Shown piece after piece: positions 1 to 9,345 of a stretch of 64,000 nt of DNA (positions within the stretch are counted from its first letter, which is position 1; each line of letters starts with the position of its first letter). Below the pieces are notes generated by a model. The model saw only the letters and a program-made list of their open reading frames with translations, was not told where the DNA came from and did no database searches. The stretch is from contig NZ_CP042434.1 of the NCBI RefSeq assembly GCF_007971385.1, positions 806,001 through 870,000 on the forward strand. Reading direction: 5' to 3'. The position numbers and the translations under genes were made by a program. Source of the DNA: Arachidicoccus ginsenosidivorans (GTDB lineage Bacteria; Bacteroidota; Bacteroidia; Chitinophagales; Chitinophagaceae).

Positions 1-68
1 AACTGTAAGGTAGCGCCGAGTGCTACAACCAGCAATATTAATCTCGAAAAGCCTTTTCTCATTTCCAT
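1..68 (-). CDS. N-terminus of an exported protein, cut by the window edge
   Basis: Reading leftwards from the ATG at 68-66 (or the second ATG at 62-60) gives MRKGFSRLILLVVALGATLQ and then the window ends. A basic start followed by a hydrophobic core is a typical signal peptide. Nothing of the mature protein is visible, so the function is unknown. The long leader upstream carries a 34-bp element almost identical to the one upstream of the susC gene at 20.7 kb, which suggests, as inference only, that this is the first gene of another SusC-type operon. Confidence 0.55.
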   Translation of the reverse strand, partial: MEMRKGFSRLILLVVALGATLQ

Positions 69-163
69 TTTTTTATGTTTAATGATGGGATAACAAATGT
101 GGACAAGTTGCCCGGAGCCCCCTCTTAACGACTTAACGCACATTTGTTATTTTTAAATCCCAC

Positions 164-183
164 ACATTCAAGTTTTTGAATGT
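164..183. promoter_or_regulatory. Perfect inverted repeat ACATTCAA-gttt-TTGAATGT
   Basis: Two 8-bp arms are exact reverse complements around a 4-nt spacer. The repeat lies about 95 bp from the start codon of the left-edge gene, inside its presumed leader. It could be an operator half-site pair or an mRNA stem-loop. There is no T-run, so a terminator is unlikely. Confidence 0.4.
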
Positions 184-254
184 TCAGTATCGTAGCGATT
201 TTTTTTGTAGAATGCCTGTTATTTATAAAGCTTTTAAACGAATGCCTTATATTT

Positions 255-288
255 ATATGTCAAAGTTAATTTTATATATAAATACATC
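255..288 (-). promoter_or_regulatory. Promoter-like 34-bp element, copy 1
   Basis: Read on the minus strand, the element contains TAACTTTG (268-261), matching the Bacteroidota -7 consensus TAnnTTTG. It matches the element at 20871-20904 upstream of susC at 29 of 34 positions, and both sit roughly 190-210 bp before a minus-strand start codon. The shared part extends well beyond the -7 box into the -33 region, where there is no plain TTTG. This may reflect a regulator or alternative sigma factor; that is inference. Confidence 0.5.
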
Positions 289-508
289 TTTCCACAATAT
301 TTTCATTTAATTGTATTAAATTATCATAAAACAGGAAAAATGTGTCTATTTGCTTTTATTGGTCATGAAACAACTAAATACAAACCTTGGAGACCTCATT
401 TTAGTCTCTTAGCAATCAGCCAATTAACTAAAAAAGCCTCAAAGACACAATAAGCCAATCAAGATTTTGAAAAACAGGCAAAATTCAACTAGCAGCATAT
501 GCAGTGCA

Positions 509-3500
509 TTAGCGCATCTTCAAGGAATAAATAAAAAGCGCTTGTTTAATTGGCCGTTGCCAACTGATTCTAAGTGTGTAACGGCCCGCATTAATCATTG
601 TCGGGGTTAGCAGATAACTGCTATTCCATTTATTTTCCCTGGTATGGGTGAGCCATATATTTGCGGAGGCCATGACCTTTCCGTCAGCGGCTAAAAGCGT
701 TAATTTAGCAGGCAGACTATCCAGTCCTTCATAGGCATATTTCAACTGAAAGGAATGAAAATCAGCGACTCCAGTTAGGATATCCCAGCTACAAAAGGCT
801 CTTTTCATCTCAGCGGGCTTTGTTTGCTGCACTTTGTAAACCAGACAATCCTTATCCGCCCTTTTTGTTTTTTGAGTGCCGGTATTATAACGAGTTGCAT
901 TTATGCCAAAGGTCAGATCCGGCTTCTGGTCATAGGGCGGTTGCATCAGACTGACTGGCTTAAAAGCCATCAGACAGCTATTCCACCAAGCAGTTTGTTG
1001 TATCTTTTGCATTGCTTTTAGCTCCTTTTTTAAAACAAGCAGGCTATCCAGCTTTTCAGCAATCCCCACCTTCTTAATAAGGAAGATTTTAGAGTCGGTG
1101 TCTATATATCCCGCTGCCTTTAATTGTCTAAGAAGCACCGTATCCTGCCAGGGCGTTGCTATATAGAGCTGTAGCGGCTCTTTGGCTTCCCAATAAATAG
1201 GCGTATGATTATCACTAGGACTGTCTAAGAGATGCGCCTTCTTAACTGAAGGCTGTTTGCCAGTCGTTTTATGCCCTAACCACTCTGCACCAAATAAAGC
1301 CGGCGGTAAATGATTAAAATGCACCTTCACTGCGCTATTTTTTCCCCCAGACTTTTTTAGGTACACTGTCGTGGAATCGCCAAGTGACAGCCAATCCTTC
1401 ACCTGAAAATGGCTATTGTCACCATGATTTTGCGTCGGCGCAAAAATAGCAGATGGCTGGCTGCCAGGTGCTGTTTTTAGGTCGATAGCGTCATTTTCTG
1501 ATGTCTTTATTTTTTGGGCGATGGCAATCCCTGAAACAACGGCCTGCCCGCTATACGTCTCGGGAAAATTAATGACAATCTGACCATTTTGCACTTGGAC
1601 ATGGAGCTCCTTTCTTAGCGCGTTAAGACTGCCAGCTTCCTTAAAAATATCTAAATGATGCAACATTATTTTCCCATTGATGGCAACATCAAAATCTCTC
1701 CATCCGCTGCAGTTTTCGTGAGATCCGATGCCCCACCAGGGTTCTACAAAAAACAACTGCACCAGATAATCTCCATTTTCTACCGGAAAAATAAATTTTA
1801 GCTGATCTCTTCCATAACGAAAGGTCTGAAAAAGTGCTTCATCAAAGTTACCCTTTACAGGATCTGTAATATAACGCTGACTGGCAAAATAAGCAGGGAG
1901 CCCTTTATAGGCCGCCGTCCAGGACAAGGATCCATACTCATTTGCTGTTTGGCCGGGTGTCAGATTTCTGTCAGCCGACCATAGGTTGCCATAGTGATCC
2001 TTATAAGAAGGTCCACCAGCGTTATAACGATACAAATAATGATAACCAGCCTTAGGATACAACACGTCCTGATGGGTGTTCATATCCTCATGATCGCTTA
2101 TTCTATTATCACTAGCTGTATTCAAATCAAGATTCTGATGCTGATTCTGCTCCGGCGTTTGATTTTGATCCAACGCCCCTGAGGCCTTTTTGCGGTTCTC
2201 CTGCAGCTGTGGCGCCACCGGTAAATTGCGTAACCTTATCCTATCAGATACCACTGCCCGACCATTATAGTATCCCACCGCATATAGTACGTTATAATGC
2301 AGTTGCACCTGGGACCAGGTAAAATGAGTACCTATACCCCTTCTACTTCTACTTCCAAGTGAGCGTTGATGGATGCCGTTATATAGGACCACCGAGTCAC
2401 AGTTGGAATAAATAATGATATCTTTTTTTTCCGTAGGGTTTTTCCACCGCCCCACCCATTCATGGTCCGCAATATGCACCATGGGGGCGGTGTCTGCACT
2501 GGTAAAGTTAGACTGATATAAGTAATAGGCTTCTGTAGGTTCTTCCCAACTGGTAAGAACCCCTTTATAGTTGACCGGCCCAATCCTATCCAGATCTCTA
2601 TAGCCTTCAGCTGCCTGTTCTCTTCCTGGGTTATCATGAGAATTAAATAACCACAAAAACTGCCCGGCCACGCTGTCACGTACCTTATTTGCCAACCAAA
2701 TTTTCTTTTCAAGTAAAGCACACCAGCTATCTATACTATAAGGCCCCTTCGCATCAAATCCGCCTTCACTATGCAAGTCCATGGTACGCCAACCGCCGTA
2801 CTCCCCGACCAGCACTTCTTTTTTCAGGTCCTTATCATAGGTGTTTGGATCTCCGCCATAGGTACCACTCCAGTTTTGAGGTACATCCCAATCTGTCCCC
2901 TGACCACCATTGCAGGTGGTAATAAGTCTTTGACTGGAGGCTGTGGGATCAAGTGATCTGATCAGCGCCACGCATTGTCTGGCAAAATCCGCCGGCAGCC
3001 GGCTTTCATTTTGCAATCCCCACATAATATTGGCCGGGCTGTTTCTTCGTTCCAGCACCCAATCCTTTAACAATCTTAAAAAGTTTTGTCTGAAGGCGGG
3101 TGTATCAAACCATATGTGTGCAGAAAACTGCGGCCACCACAGCACACCTAGCTGATCCCAATAATATTCATAACGTAAATTATGCGGCTGATGCGCATCT
3201 CTAAAGCCGTTGAACCCCATACTTCGGATCATCGCCACCCTGGTGGCGATTTCCTGGGCAGTAAAGGCGTGACTTTTCCCAAGCGCATGCTCATAACCGG
3301 CTATACCATTAATAAAGACCGGTTTTCCGTTGAGTAAAAACTGTTTGGGGACTGGATTATGAAGATCAGGCCATTTTATCCACCGGATACCATAGGGCGT
3401 GGTTAACTCATCCAGCACATCACCAGAATGCTTATCTAAGACCGTGGTTTTAAGCTGGTATAAGTAGGGGGACTGAAGCGACCATAAGTGTACATTTCCA

Positions 3501-4423
3501 GTTAGTTGAAGCTGACAATGCAGCTGTTTATCATTTGACCCAATAGTGGTTGATTGACTAAATCTCGCAACTTCAGAACCTGCTTTATCGATCAACTGTT
3601 GCCGGATGGTTACTTGTTTGCCCGGTTGAGCATAACTTTTTAATGTTGTTTCTACCTGTAAGATGGCCTCGTTTTCGTTAACAGTAGTATCATTATAGAT
3701 ATGCACGCCAAAGGGGATAATACGGACTTTTCCAGTCTGAATTAAATGCACGGGTCTAAAAATACCCATGGGTTGACTGCCTTCTGAAAAGCCTACTTCA
3801 TCCGAGTACCCGCCGCATACCCAGGGCAAATCCCTGATGTTTGCCGGATGCGCCACCTTTACAGCCAGCAAATTATCCCGTCCATTTTTATTTAAATAAG
3901 CCGAGACCTCTAAGGTAAAGCTCGTTCGGCCGCCGCTGTGCCTACCCACTAAATGACCATTCAGATAAACGGTGGCATAAGAACTCACCCCTTCAAAAAA
4001 AAGGAAACTTGTTTTACCGGTCTGACATTTGGCGTCAAAAGTTTTTCTGTACCAACAGTCTCCATGTCTGTTGCCGTGTTTTTTGCGGATATATCCACCA
4101 TAATCATCCCAGTTATGTGGCAGATTTACTGCCTTCCAGCCACTGGTCGCAGAAGCCTTATAGGTTAAATTTTGAAAATCCTGAAAAGCACTGCTGCCAG
4201 TAGTATCTGCCGCCGTTAGCCAATCGCTATCCAGCAATTGATCCGTTCTGTAATCCGAGCTCCAGGGCAACGCTGCCTGACCAGATTGATAAAAACAAAG
4301 CAGCAGCAGTAGACAAAGTGCATAATACCGCCAGTAAGCCAGCTTAAGACTAAGATTAAATCTAAGCTTACAATGACTTCTACGATATGATTCCTTCACT
4401 TGGTTTACACTGCTCGTCCGCAT
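509..4423 (-). CDS. Glycoside hydrolase family 2 protein (beta-galactosidase-like) with malectin domain
   Basis: The protein has 1304 residues with a membrane segment or long signal peptide at about 31-50. The GH2 layout is clear: a sugar-binding jelly-roll domain (about 60-230, with WYRKTF and VYLNGHLVGRHSGG), an immunoglobulin-like domain (about 235-350) and a TIM barrel (about 355-640). The acid/base is probably E473 in WGLQNESR and the nucleophile E541 in LVGEYGG. After a polar Q/N-rich linker (about 740-790) comes a malectin-like carbohydrate-binding domain (about 790-970), then a C-terminal region that I cannot assign. It is the last gene of the PUL operon, 138 bp after GH95. GH2 specificity (beta-galactosidase, beta-glucuronidase or other) cannot be read from sequence. 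The start is uncertain because about 30 residues precede the hydrophobic core. Confidence 0.8.
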   Translation of the reverse strand: MRTSSVNQVKESYRRSHCKLRFNLSLKLAYWRYYALCLLLLLCFYQSGQAALPWSSDYRTDQLLDSDWLTAADTTGSSAFQDFQNLTYKASATSGWKAVNLPHNWDDYGGYIRKKHGNRHGDCWYRKTFDAKCQTGKTSFLFFEGVSSYATVYLNGHLVGRHSGGRTSFTLEVSAYLNKNGRDNLLAVKVAHPANIRDLPWVCGGYSDEVGFSEGSQPMGIFRPVHLIQTGKVRIIPFGVHIYNDTTVNENEAILQVETTLKSYAQPGKQVTIRQQLIDKAGSEVARFSQSTTIGSNDKQLHCQLQLTGNVHLWSLQSPYLYQLKTTVLDKHSGDVLDELTTPYGIRWIKWPDLHNPVPKQFLLNGKPVFINGIAGYEHALGKSHAFTAQEIATRVAMIRSMGFNGFRDAHQPHNLRYEYYWDQLGVLWWPQFSAHIWFDTPAFRQNFLRLLKDWVLERRNSPANIMWGLQNESRLPADFARQCVALIRSLDPTASSQRLITTCNGGQGTDWDVPQNWSGTYGGDPNTYDKDLKKEVLVGEYGGWRTMDLHSEGGFDAKGPYSIDSWCALLEKKIWLANKVRDSVAGQFLWLFNSHDNPGREQAAEGYRDLDRIGPVNYKGVLTSWEEPTEAYYLYQSNFTSADTAPMVHIADHEWVGRWKNPTEKKDIIIYSNCDSVVLYNGIHQRSLGSRSRRGIGTHFTWSQVQLHYNVLYAVGYYNGRAVVSDRIRLRNLPVAPQLQENRKKASGALDQNQTPEQNQHQNLDLNTASDNRISDHEDMNTHQDVLYPKAGYHYLYRYNAGGPSYKDHYGNLWSADRNLTPGQTANEYGSLSWTAAYKGLPAYFASQRYITDPVKGNFDEALFQTFRYGRDQLKFIFPVENGDYLVQLFFVEPWWGIGSHENCSGWRDFDVAINGKIMLHHLDIFKEAGSLNALRKELHVQVQNGQIVINFPETYSGQAVVSGIAIAQKIKTSENDAIDLKTAPGSQPSAIFAPTQNHGDNSHFQVKDWLSLGDSTTVYLKKSGGKNSAVKVHFNHLPPALFGAEWLGHKTTGKQPSVKKAHLLDSPSDNHTPIYWEAKEPLQLYIATPWQDTVLLRQLKAAGYIDTDSKIFLIKKVGIAEKLDSLLVLKKELKAMQKIQQTAWWNSCLMAFKPVSLMQPPYDQKPDLTFGINATRYNTGTQKTKRADKDCLVYKVQQTKPAEMKRAFCSWDILTGVADFHSFQLKYAYEGLDSLPAKLTLLAADGKVMASANIWLTHTRENKWNSSYLLTPTMINAGRYTLRISWQRPIKQALFIYSLKMR

Positions 4424-4561
4424 CCTGGCACTTGTCTTAAGTTTTATAAATCAATTTACCATCCCTTTATATCTCTAGGTTTCTCTTCTGCTTTAGCGCG
4501 CTCTTAGTATAAAATACTGTATATACTAAGGCCATAGTAATTGCGATTAATGCACACTATC

Positions 4562-7500
4562 TTACTTTGTGTTGTCCTTAAAATCATCTGCTGGTTGAAT
4601 AGGCTGAAGCGCTCCATCCAATGTATACCATTTACCCGCACTGACCTGTATTTGTCTTTGTAGCTTTCCGTATCTGAGCTCGCAGCTACCATTAATCACA
4701 CCACTGATTTGCACTTTTTGTAATTGATGATGCTGCCAGAACAACCTAAGTTCATAGCCACCTCTGGCCTTAATTCCTTTTACCCAGCCTTCAGCCAGAC
4801 TATCTGGCAAAGCGGGCAGTAAATCTATATAACCATTTTGGCTTTGAACCAGCATTTCTGCCAGGCCTGCCGCACCCCCAAAATTGCCATCTATCTGAAA
4901 TGGCGGATGGGCATCCATCAGGTTGTGATACACACCACCGCGCTCTCTGCCAGCGGCACCTTCCGCAGGTCTGAGTAATTCCTTAAGTAGCTTCAAAGCG
5001 TGATTACCGTCTTTGAATCGAGCCCAGAGATTGAGTTTCCAGGCAACAGACCATCCTGTTCCACCGTCACCTCTGTAGATTAGTGACTGCCTGGCCGCCC
5101 GCATCATAGCAGAATCCTTATCCCAGCTTATATCATTGCCTGGGTAGACACCCCACAAATGGGAAACATGCCGATGCGTATCCGACGTATCATCTATATC
5201 CTGCATCCACTCCTGCAACTGTCCGTACTGGCCAATCTGGTTAGGGGCGATCTTTTTATATTCTTCCTTAAGCTCACTATTGAAAGCGCTATCGCCCCCT
5301 AAGACTTTTGCGGCATGGATACAGTTGCTGAACAGATCGCAGATTAGCTGATGATCCATGGTCGGTCCTGCTACGAGTCCGCCGTGTTCGGGTGAGTTAG
5401 AAGGCGCTGAGACCAGATAACCCGTCTTTGGATCTTTTACCAGAATATGTTGGTAGAAGGCTGCAGCGCGCTTCATAATCGGATAGGCAGTATCGCGCAG
5501 AAATACACTATCTCTGGTAAATAGATAATGTTCATATAAATGATGACAGAGCCAGGCTGCCCCGCCGAGCCATATACCGTGTTTCGCTGCATCAATGGGC
5601 GCTGTGGCGCCCCAGATGTCTGTATTATGGTGCAGCACCCAGCCTGGAGCCCCATACTGCTCTTTTGCCGTAAGGCTGCCAGTTTTTGCAATCACCTCTA
5701 TTAGTTTAAATAGCGGGGTCGTGCATGCAGAAAGATTGAGCTTTTCTGCTGGCCAGTAATTCATTTCCAGGTTAATATTAGTGGTATATTTACTACCCCA
5801 GGGTGGTGTCAGTAAGTCATTCCAGATGCCTTGCAAATTAGCTGCCCGGCCTCCTGGTGGCGTTGCACTGATCATCAGGTAGCGGGCGTATTGTGTATAA
5901 AGCGTGATAAGTCCCGGATCAGACTTTACACTAAAGGCCTTTATTCTTTGATCCGTTGGCAAAGAAGCTGCCTGATCCGTGCCGGAGCTTGCGTTGTTAT
6001 TTGAGTTTTCAGGACCCAGGTGCAGGTCAAAGGAGTCAAATAACTGATGATAAGCCGCTTCATGACGTTTGTACAGGAGGTCGTAATCTCCCCATTCACT
6101 ATGACTACTAGGATTACCAGGATTACGACTATCATTGCCAATCAAAGCAATCTTTGCTAGATAGGCCTTGCAAAGACTATCTGGCTTACCGGTAACGTCC
6201 TTTGCATTTACAAAATTAGTGGCGGCTACCGTATACAGCACCACGCTGTCTGCATGGCTTACTTCCAGGGTGCTGTCTGTAACCAGTACACTGGCTCTGG
6301 TGCCGTTTGCATTAATACGAAGGGCGCTATACCCTCTAAGTGCGCCGTCCTTCACCTGTAACTTCATTCCAATGGTCTGGGAATCAATTTTAAAATACTG
6401 ATGCGCCTTATGCAGGGTAGCGAAGCGGGCCTGAAAACTGATTTTTCCCGGCTGACTTGCTTTTAATTTAAAAACCATGACCGGATCCGCCGCACTCGCA
6501 AAGTAGGTACGGTTGTATTTAATAGCCCCTTTTTGATAACTTACCTGAACAGTTGCTTCCCGCAAATCTAAGGATCTGCGGTAATGACTTATTGGATTTT
6601 TTGGATCCGCCTCACTTAAATTTTTGATATAAATATCACCAAAAGGCTGATAGCTGGCCTCATATTGGGGATAAGCCGGTGGTGCGTCATTCTGTACCCA
6701 GTATTTCCAGGTTCTGGATAGCGGTCTTCCTTCTTTAGGCGTCGCATTTGTGGGATAAACGACGAAAATCGGCCGGTCATTTTTTACGCCCGTAAACCCG
6801 CCTTTATCAAAAAAATTAATCACCTGAATGGCCAACACATTTTGACCGACATGCAGGTTCTGTGCTTTTAGTAAATAATGTCTTTTGGTAGAAATACCGG
6901 CACCCATGCCAACATAATGTCCATTGACATAGCAATAATCCTGATCCCTGATCCTACCAAGATCGACATATAAATCCTGTCCTGTCCATTCAGCAGGTAC
7001 CTCAAAATCAACCCTGAACCAAAGAGCCCCGTCTAAGCCTTGATGGCCTCCGGATTCCCAACCGTTAATCAGCGGAAGCTGCATTGTCTGCCACCGGCTG
7101 TCATCAAATTTTTCGCTGGCAGCCGTCGTATCCTGGCGCACTTTTTTGAGCCAGTCCGACTTGAGCTTTAAATAAGCCTTAGGGTCATGATCTTTAATAC
7201 CCATAAAATGCGCTTCTGCCAGCGCCTCAGCTTCTGATTGTTTACCGGCAAATATCAGCTGCCGGATCTGGTCTAAATACTTATAGGCACCTGGGTGCGC
7301 ATAATTTCTGGGACGCCCTGTCCATAAGCTTGATTCATTAAATTGTATATGATCGGTATCCACACCACCAAATACCATGGCGCCAAGATGGCCATTACCA
7401 ATGGGCAGCGCATCTGTCCAGTGTTGATCCTGGGCGCTTTGATTATACCAAAGTACGAGTTCATCAGGCTTTACGGCTTGCTGCTGGTCATTGCCTGTAT

Positions 7501-7594
7501 CAATGTGACAACTTAAAAGCAATACGGCGCAAGAAAGTACCATTAATTGGCGAACTGTTTTACTTAGGGAAAATAAAGAGCTGGACATGATCAT
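4562..7594 (-). CDS. GH95 family lipoprotein (alpha-L-fucosidase / alpha-L-galactosidase type)
   Basis: The 1010-residue protein has a lipobox LLLSC with Cys29, so it is probably anchored in a membrane. The GH95 N-terminal domain starts at about 48 (WYNQSAQDQHWTDALPIGNG). The (alpha/alpha)6 catalytic part carries the family motifs TTNINLEMNYW (N606, N608), SPEHG (E736, probable acid) and FQIDGNFGG (D902), so the catalytic set looks complete. Residues about 140-312 are an insertion resembling a GH2 sugar-binding domain (WFRVDFEVP, CYVNGHYVGMG), placed inside the N-terminal GH95 domain. GH95 enzymes remove alpha-1,2-linked L-fucose or L-galactose; which one cannot be decided here. The start lies 27 bp after the preceding GH gene, consistent with an operon. 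Confidence 0.87.
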   Translation of the reverse strand: MIMSSSLFSLSKTVRQLMVLSCAVLLLSCHIDTGNDQQQAVKPDELVLWYNQSAQDQHWTDALPIGNGHLGAMVFGGVDTDHIQFNESSLWTGRPRNYAHPGAYKYLDQIRQLIFAGKQSEAEALAEAHFMGIKDHDPKAYLKLKSDWLKKVRQDTTAASEKFDDSRWQTMQLPLINGWESGGHQGLDGALWFRVDFEVPAEWTGQDLYVDLGRIRDQDYCYVNGHYVGMGAGISTKRHYLLKAQNLHVGQNVLAIQVINFFDKGGFTGVKNDRPIFVVYPTNATPKEGRPLSRTWKYWVQNDAPPAYPQYEASYQPFGDIYIKNLSEADPKNPISHYRRSLDLREATVQVSYQKGAIKYNRTYFASAADPVMVFKLKASQPGKISFQARFATLHKAHQYFKIDSQTIGMKLQVKDGALRGYSALRINANGTRASVLVTDSTLEVSHADSVVLYTVAATNFVNAKDVTGKPDSLCKAYLAKIALIGNDSRNPGNPSSHSEWGDYDLLYKRHEAAYHQLFDSFDLHLGPENSNNNASSGTDQAASLPTDQRIKAFSVKSDPGLITLYTQYARYLMISATPPGGRAANLQGIWNDLLTPPWGSKYTTNINLEMNYWPAEKLNLSACTTPLFKLIEVIAKTGSLTAKEQYGAPGWVLHHNTDIWGATAPIDAAKHGIWLGGAAWLCHHLYEHYLFTRDSVFLRDTAYPIMKRAAAFYQHILVKDPKTGYLVSAPSNSPEHGGLVAGPTMDHQLICDLFSNCIHAAKVLGGDSAFNSELKEEYKKIAPNQIGQYGQLQEWMQDIDDTSDTHRHVSHLWGVYPGNDISWDKDSAMMRAARQSLIYRGDGGTGWSVAWKLNLWARFKDGNHALKLLKELLRPAEGAAGRERGGVYHNLMDAHPPFQIDGNFGGAAGLAEMLVQSQNGYIDLLPALPDSLAEGWVKGIKARGGYELRLFWQHHQLQKVQISGVINGSCELRYGKLQRQIQVSAGKWYTLDGALQPIQPADDFKDNTK

Positions 7595-7620
7595 TTAATT
7601 TTAAAGCGAATGAGGTTTTC

Positions 7621-9260
7621 TTATAAGGAAATCTGCAGGGTTTTTAATTTTGCCACCTGTTTAACTTTCAGGCCATCCACAAACACGATAAAACCTTTTC
7701 CATGACCATAATGCTTCCCTGTTTTATCCCACACAATAGTCAGCATATGATTATGATAGCGTACTTTATCCAGACAGAACCAATCCCACTGCTTTTCAGG
7801 AATTAATGGGGCAATGGTCAGCTTATCGCCAAGGGCGGGTTTAATCCCCACTAAATCACTTATAATCAAGTCTGCAAATCCTGAGTGATTATAATATCTG
7901 CTGCGTGGATTATTGCGTAGCCAGAACCCTGTTTTTTCATCCTGATACTCACCAATAAAAGGTTGTCCGTTTTTTTGCTGTGCCCAGGCATATTTATGCA
8001 ACGCATCATAATAAACCTGCCGGCTCATCTCATTATGGTGCTTATAATTATTCAATAAATTAGCCAGGCCCTTTAAAGTCTGCGTGGTCGCATAGGGCCA
8101 TACCGCACCGTCCCATTCACAGCCATGACCGCTTCCATGGGTTCTAAAAAGCGGATGCCTTCTTTCAGCTGTTGTTATGCCCCAGGGTGCACTAAACCCA
8201 GTTGTATCCATTAGCTGATCCCACGCCTTGGCATACACTTTACGATCAGGGGGCAAGTTAAAATACCAGGGTATAAATCCAATCTCTTCCCGGGCATCTG
8301 CAAACTTGCCGTTTGGATGTCTGACTTCAAAAAAAACGGCTTTGGCATCCCAGAGACTATCCAGTACCAACTGCCTGAGCTCAGTTGCCTCATGCTGATA
8401 AGCAGTTGCTGCCGCTGTCCTTCCCAGTATCTGACTTATTTTAGAAAGCGCTACTGCATTGCCATACATATAGCTATTGAGCGTGGGGCGTCTGTTTTTT
8501 ACGGTTCTGGAACCACTGATAGATTCTTCCATGGCATCCCTTACGTCATATTGCCAATAAAGCTTACTGGGCAACTGCCTTTCTACCCCCCACTTTTTAT
8601 AATCCTTTTCCAGTGCAGGCAACATTTTTTCCAGATAGTTTTTATCTCGCCCCACCAGATAAAGGCCATACACAGCGTCATCAATCCATGTACTGAATTT
8701 ATGAAATACCGGCTTTTTCTGCGCTGGATCTCCAAACATCCAATAGGCCGCATACTGCTGAATATAGGTTGGATTATGGAGCCACCGGCCTTCATAGATT
8801 TGATGGCCGAGCGCGGAGCTAATCCCGTTAAACGCACCCGCAAACTTTACAGGGGTTATAAACTCCGTAAAAATAAAACCATAGGGTGTTTTGACCAGGT
8901 GCTTTCTAAAGCTCCACCACCTGAAATAATAGATTTTCTGCAGTGTGGTATCCGGACAGGAAAAAAGAGGGATATTGGCACTTAGCCACTGATAGGCATC
9001 TTTATTTTCCACATAATTAACAACGTCGCCGCTGTCCTGGTGATTAAAGGCTGCAACATCCTCCTGCATAATGGCAGGATTAAGTATGAAGGGCTTCTGT
9101 ATTGGATCCTGCCGGTGATAGTGTTGTTCAGTTTGTAAATAGGATTGGGATTGGGAATGGACTTGTGCCCGACCAGCCCCCGGTTGAACAAAAAATAGCC
9201 CCGCCAATAATGCCCAGAATCTATACTTTTTTTAATTTTTACTGTATGTTGTTGATTCAT
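7621..9260 (-). CDS. Exported (alpha/alpha)6 glycoside hydrolase, MGH1/trehalase-like; start region frameshifted
   Basis: The main frame (7621-9207) reads 528 residues and resembles mannosylglycerate-hydrolase-like or trehalase-like six-hairpin glycosidases: FRWWSFRKHL, GHQIYEGRWL, WIDDAVYGLYLVG, SAPWGITTAERRHP, GCEWDGAVWPYATT, YNHSGFADLIISDL. In this frame the only start is a TTG that would cut the signal peptide in half. An ATG at 9260 begins MNQQHTVKIKK in another frame. Adding one A to the seven-A run (9227-9233) joins it to KKYRFWALLAGLFFVQPGAG, a perfect signal peptide. I therefore take 9260 as the intended start. Operon position suggests an exo-acting enzyme on the same glycan. The substrate is not predictable. 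Confidence 0.65.
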
Positions 9261-9345
9261 CTTAATAGGTAAGTCTTCAAAACGCTTCATTAATTAATAA
9301 AATTTTCATTTTCCCAGATTACAATTGCGAGTGCCTTAGTTGACT

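Larger units (their letters stand above)
69..508. other. Intergenic leader region, AT-rich
   Basis: No gene is seen here. The stretch lies between the start of the truncated left-edge gene and the end of the GH2 gene, both on the minus strand. It holds a perfect 8-bp inverted repeat (164-183) and a 34-bp promoter-like element (255-288). It therefore probably serves as the promoter and 5' leader of the left-edge gene. Confidence 0.5.

Noticed and set aside
8317..8985. Open frame of 222 codons on the plus strand
   Set aside because: It lies antisense to the (alpha/alpha)6 glycosidase gene, has no family signal, and its composition follows the complementary strand.
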